This document shows, piece after piece, positions 63,050 through 64,000 of a DNA stretch of 64,000 nucleotides. The position numbers were made by a program, and so were the translations under genes. The stretch comes from Blautia massiliensis (ex Durand et al. 2017) (GTDB lineage: Bacteria > Bacillota > Clostridia > Lachnospirales > Lachnospiraceae): the NCBI RefSeq assembly GCF_001487165.1, contig NZ_LN913006.1, forward strand, positions 2,270,062-2,334,061. Reading direction: 5' to 3'. Numbering within the stretch: position 1 is the stretch's first letter; every line of letters starts with the position of its first letter. The notes beneath the pieces are model-generated. The model saw nothing but the letters and a program-made list of their open reading frames with translations. It searched no databases and had not been told where the DNA came from.

Positions 63050-64000
63050 TTATATATGGTAATCTCCTATTTTACATAGCGAAAACATATCTAAAAAGAC
63101 CGCCAGTAAAAAAGGTAAAAAGACGCCTGACACTGAATAGAAATTGCAAAAAAATAGAAAAGCAATTATCGCATTGGAATAGCAAAAGCTAAGGTAGAAT
63201 TTGTTTTTGCTTCTATATTGATAATAAAAATAATTTATTACACCAAAAATTACTGAAGTATAGAAAAATGCTCCACTTAATCCCAAATTATAAACTGTTT
63301 CTCCAAGAAATCCTGCTACATTTGTTTTCGTTATATTATCCACTTGAAATATAAATGGATAGATAGAACTGATATAATCATTCTTTCCAAATAATGCTTT
63401 ACCTATATTGACTATTACTGTAAATGGTATTAAAGCATCTCCCTGTCCAGCATGAACCATAGTATAATTATTAGCTGTTACAGATCCTAGTAAATAATAA
63501 AACATATGTTTAATAGCAAAATCCATCGTAGATTGATATTGTCCTGTTACTCTAGGTATTATATAATAGAGAATTATAAATGCTCCAAAGGCAGCTCCAA
63601 TTAAAGGTAAAATAATTTTTAATAATTTTAGCAAATTAGCTTGTCGATCTCTTTTCAAAACAAAATACAGCAAAAAGTAAGTTAAATTAATAAATATTAC
63701 ATATTTTCCGCCAAAAGCCACGCTTATGCCAAGTACTAGAATATTAAGAAGCAAAGCAAATATAATACGTATTTTTTTACCTGTCTTAATTGAAAGATCC
63801 AGTGCTACCGGACCTAATATAAATGCAAATGAACTTAAATGTCCTAAAATTCCATCATTAAGCCCCTTAATTGATAATCCATATTTCCGATATAAAAGCA
63901 GAAACTGAATACTATATGCTACAACTCCGATAAAAAATAATAACGTTACACTCACATTATTTTTAAATCTGGTAGAAAAAGAAAAACTACAATGTGGCGT
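63050..64000 (-). CDS. O-antigen/capsule repeat-unit polymerase (Wzy-like), partial
   Basis: This multi-helix protein (over 316 residues visible) has the loose features of Wzy-type polymerases: many membrane helices and a long extracytoplasmic loop around YNLGLSGAFFY and the preceding TKTNVAGFLGE. A GTG at 63955 could be read as a start, but the frame stays open to base 64000 with 15 more codons, so the true N-terminus lies outside the window. Sequence conservation in this family is low and the call rests on topology and on the adjacent flippase, glycosyltransferase and ugd. Confidence 0.75.
   Translation of the reverse strand, partial: TPHCSFSFSTRFKNNVSVTLLFFIGVVAYSIQFLLLYRKYGLSIKGLNDGILGHLSSFAFILGPVALDLSIKTGKKIRIIFALLLNILVLGISVAFGGKYVIFINLTYFLLYFVLKRDRQANLLKLLKIILPLIGAAFGAFIILYYIIPRVTGQYQSTMDFAIKHMFYYLLGSVTANNYTMVHAGQGDALIPFTVIVNIGKALFGKNDYISSIYPFIFQVDNITKTNVAGFLGETVYNLGLSGAFFYTSVIFGVINYFYYQYRSKNKFYLSFCYSNAIIAFLFFCNFYSVSGVFLPFLLAVFLDMFSLCKIGDYHI

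Overview
The window looks like chromosomal DNA from a Gram-positive anaerobe of the Lachnospiraceae (Blautia-like). This is an inference from gene content: a type III glutamine synthetase, an ammonium channel fused to PII, a GlgC/GlgD pair, a GGGtGRT protein with a NifU-like partner, a TraX-type acyltransferase, a short NadB, strong AGGAGG ribosome-binding sites and consensus sigma-A promoters. No rRNA, tRNA, CRISPR array or intact insertion sequence was seen. Two genes are cut by the window edges: gltD at base 1 and a polysaccharide polymerase at base 64000.

Bases 1-13,740 form a glutamine and ammonia block. It holds pyrG-gltB-gltD (one operon), a small HPr-like protein without the catalytic histidine, purF, glnN and an amt-PII fusion. 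The leaders of pyrG, glnN and amt share an RNA design: a hairpin with the same hexaloop AAAGGC whose 3' arm is also the 5' arm of an intrinsic terminator. This looks like one antitermination regulon for nitrogen assimilation. Bases 13,850-18,860 hold a TRIC-type membrane protein and the NAD synthesis set nadA-nadB-nadC-niaR, with a 95-bp near-palindrome in the nadA leader. Bases 19,050-24,450 are an inositol-type operon (iolG, iolI, a sugar symporter fused to a cytidylate-kinase-like domain, iolH) with two copies of a putative operator. It is divergent from metY, which has a structured leader.

Bases 26,100-46,400 are mostly housekeeping genes: an orphan holin-like protein, the GGGtGRT/NifU-like pair, traX, a formate/nitrite transporter with topB and a left-handed beta-helix protein, asd, argH, queH, a two-gene ABC transporter without a binding protein, a PAS-REC-GGDEF-EAL protein, glgC-glgD and a membrane acyltransferase. 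Bases 46,600-64,000 are dominated by cell-envelope genes. A MerR-methyltransferase is followed by a MerR-type promoter (19-bp spacer) in front of rfbA-rfbB-rfbD; then come an LCP ligase and glmM-glmS. From about 56.2 kb the DNA becomes clearly more AT-rich: a three-gene cassette ending in a SecB-like protein, a decayed Rpn-type gene, and a polysaccharide operon (polymerase, flippase, glycosyltransferase, UDP-glucose dehydrogenase, VanZ-like).

The most promising material for something new is the shared AAAGGC leader RNA, the SecB-like three-gene cassette (possible toxin-antitoxin-chaperone module), the GGGtGRT/NifU-like pair, the metY leader structure and the MerR-type promoter on the rhamnose operon.
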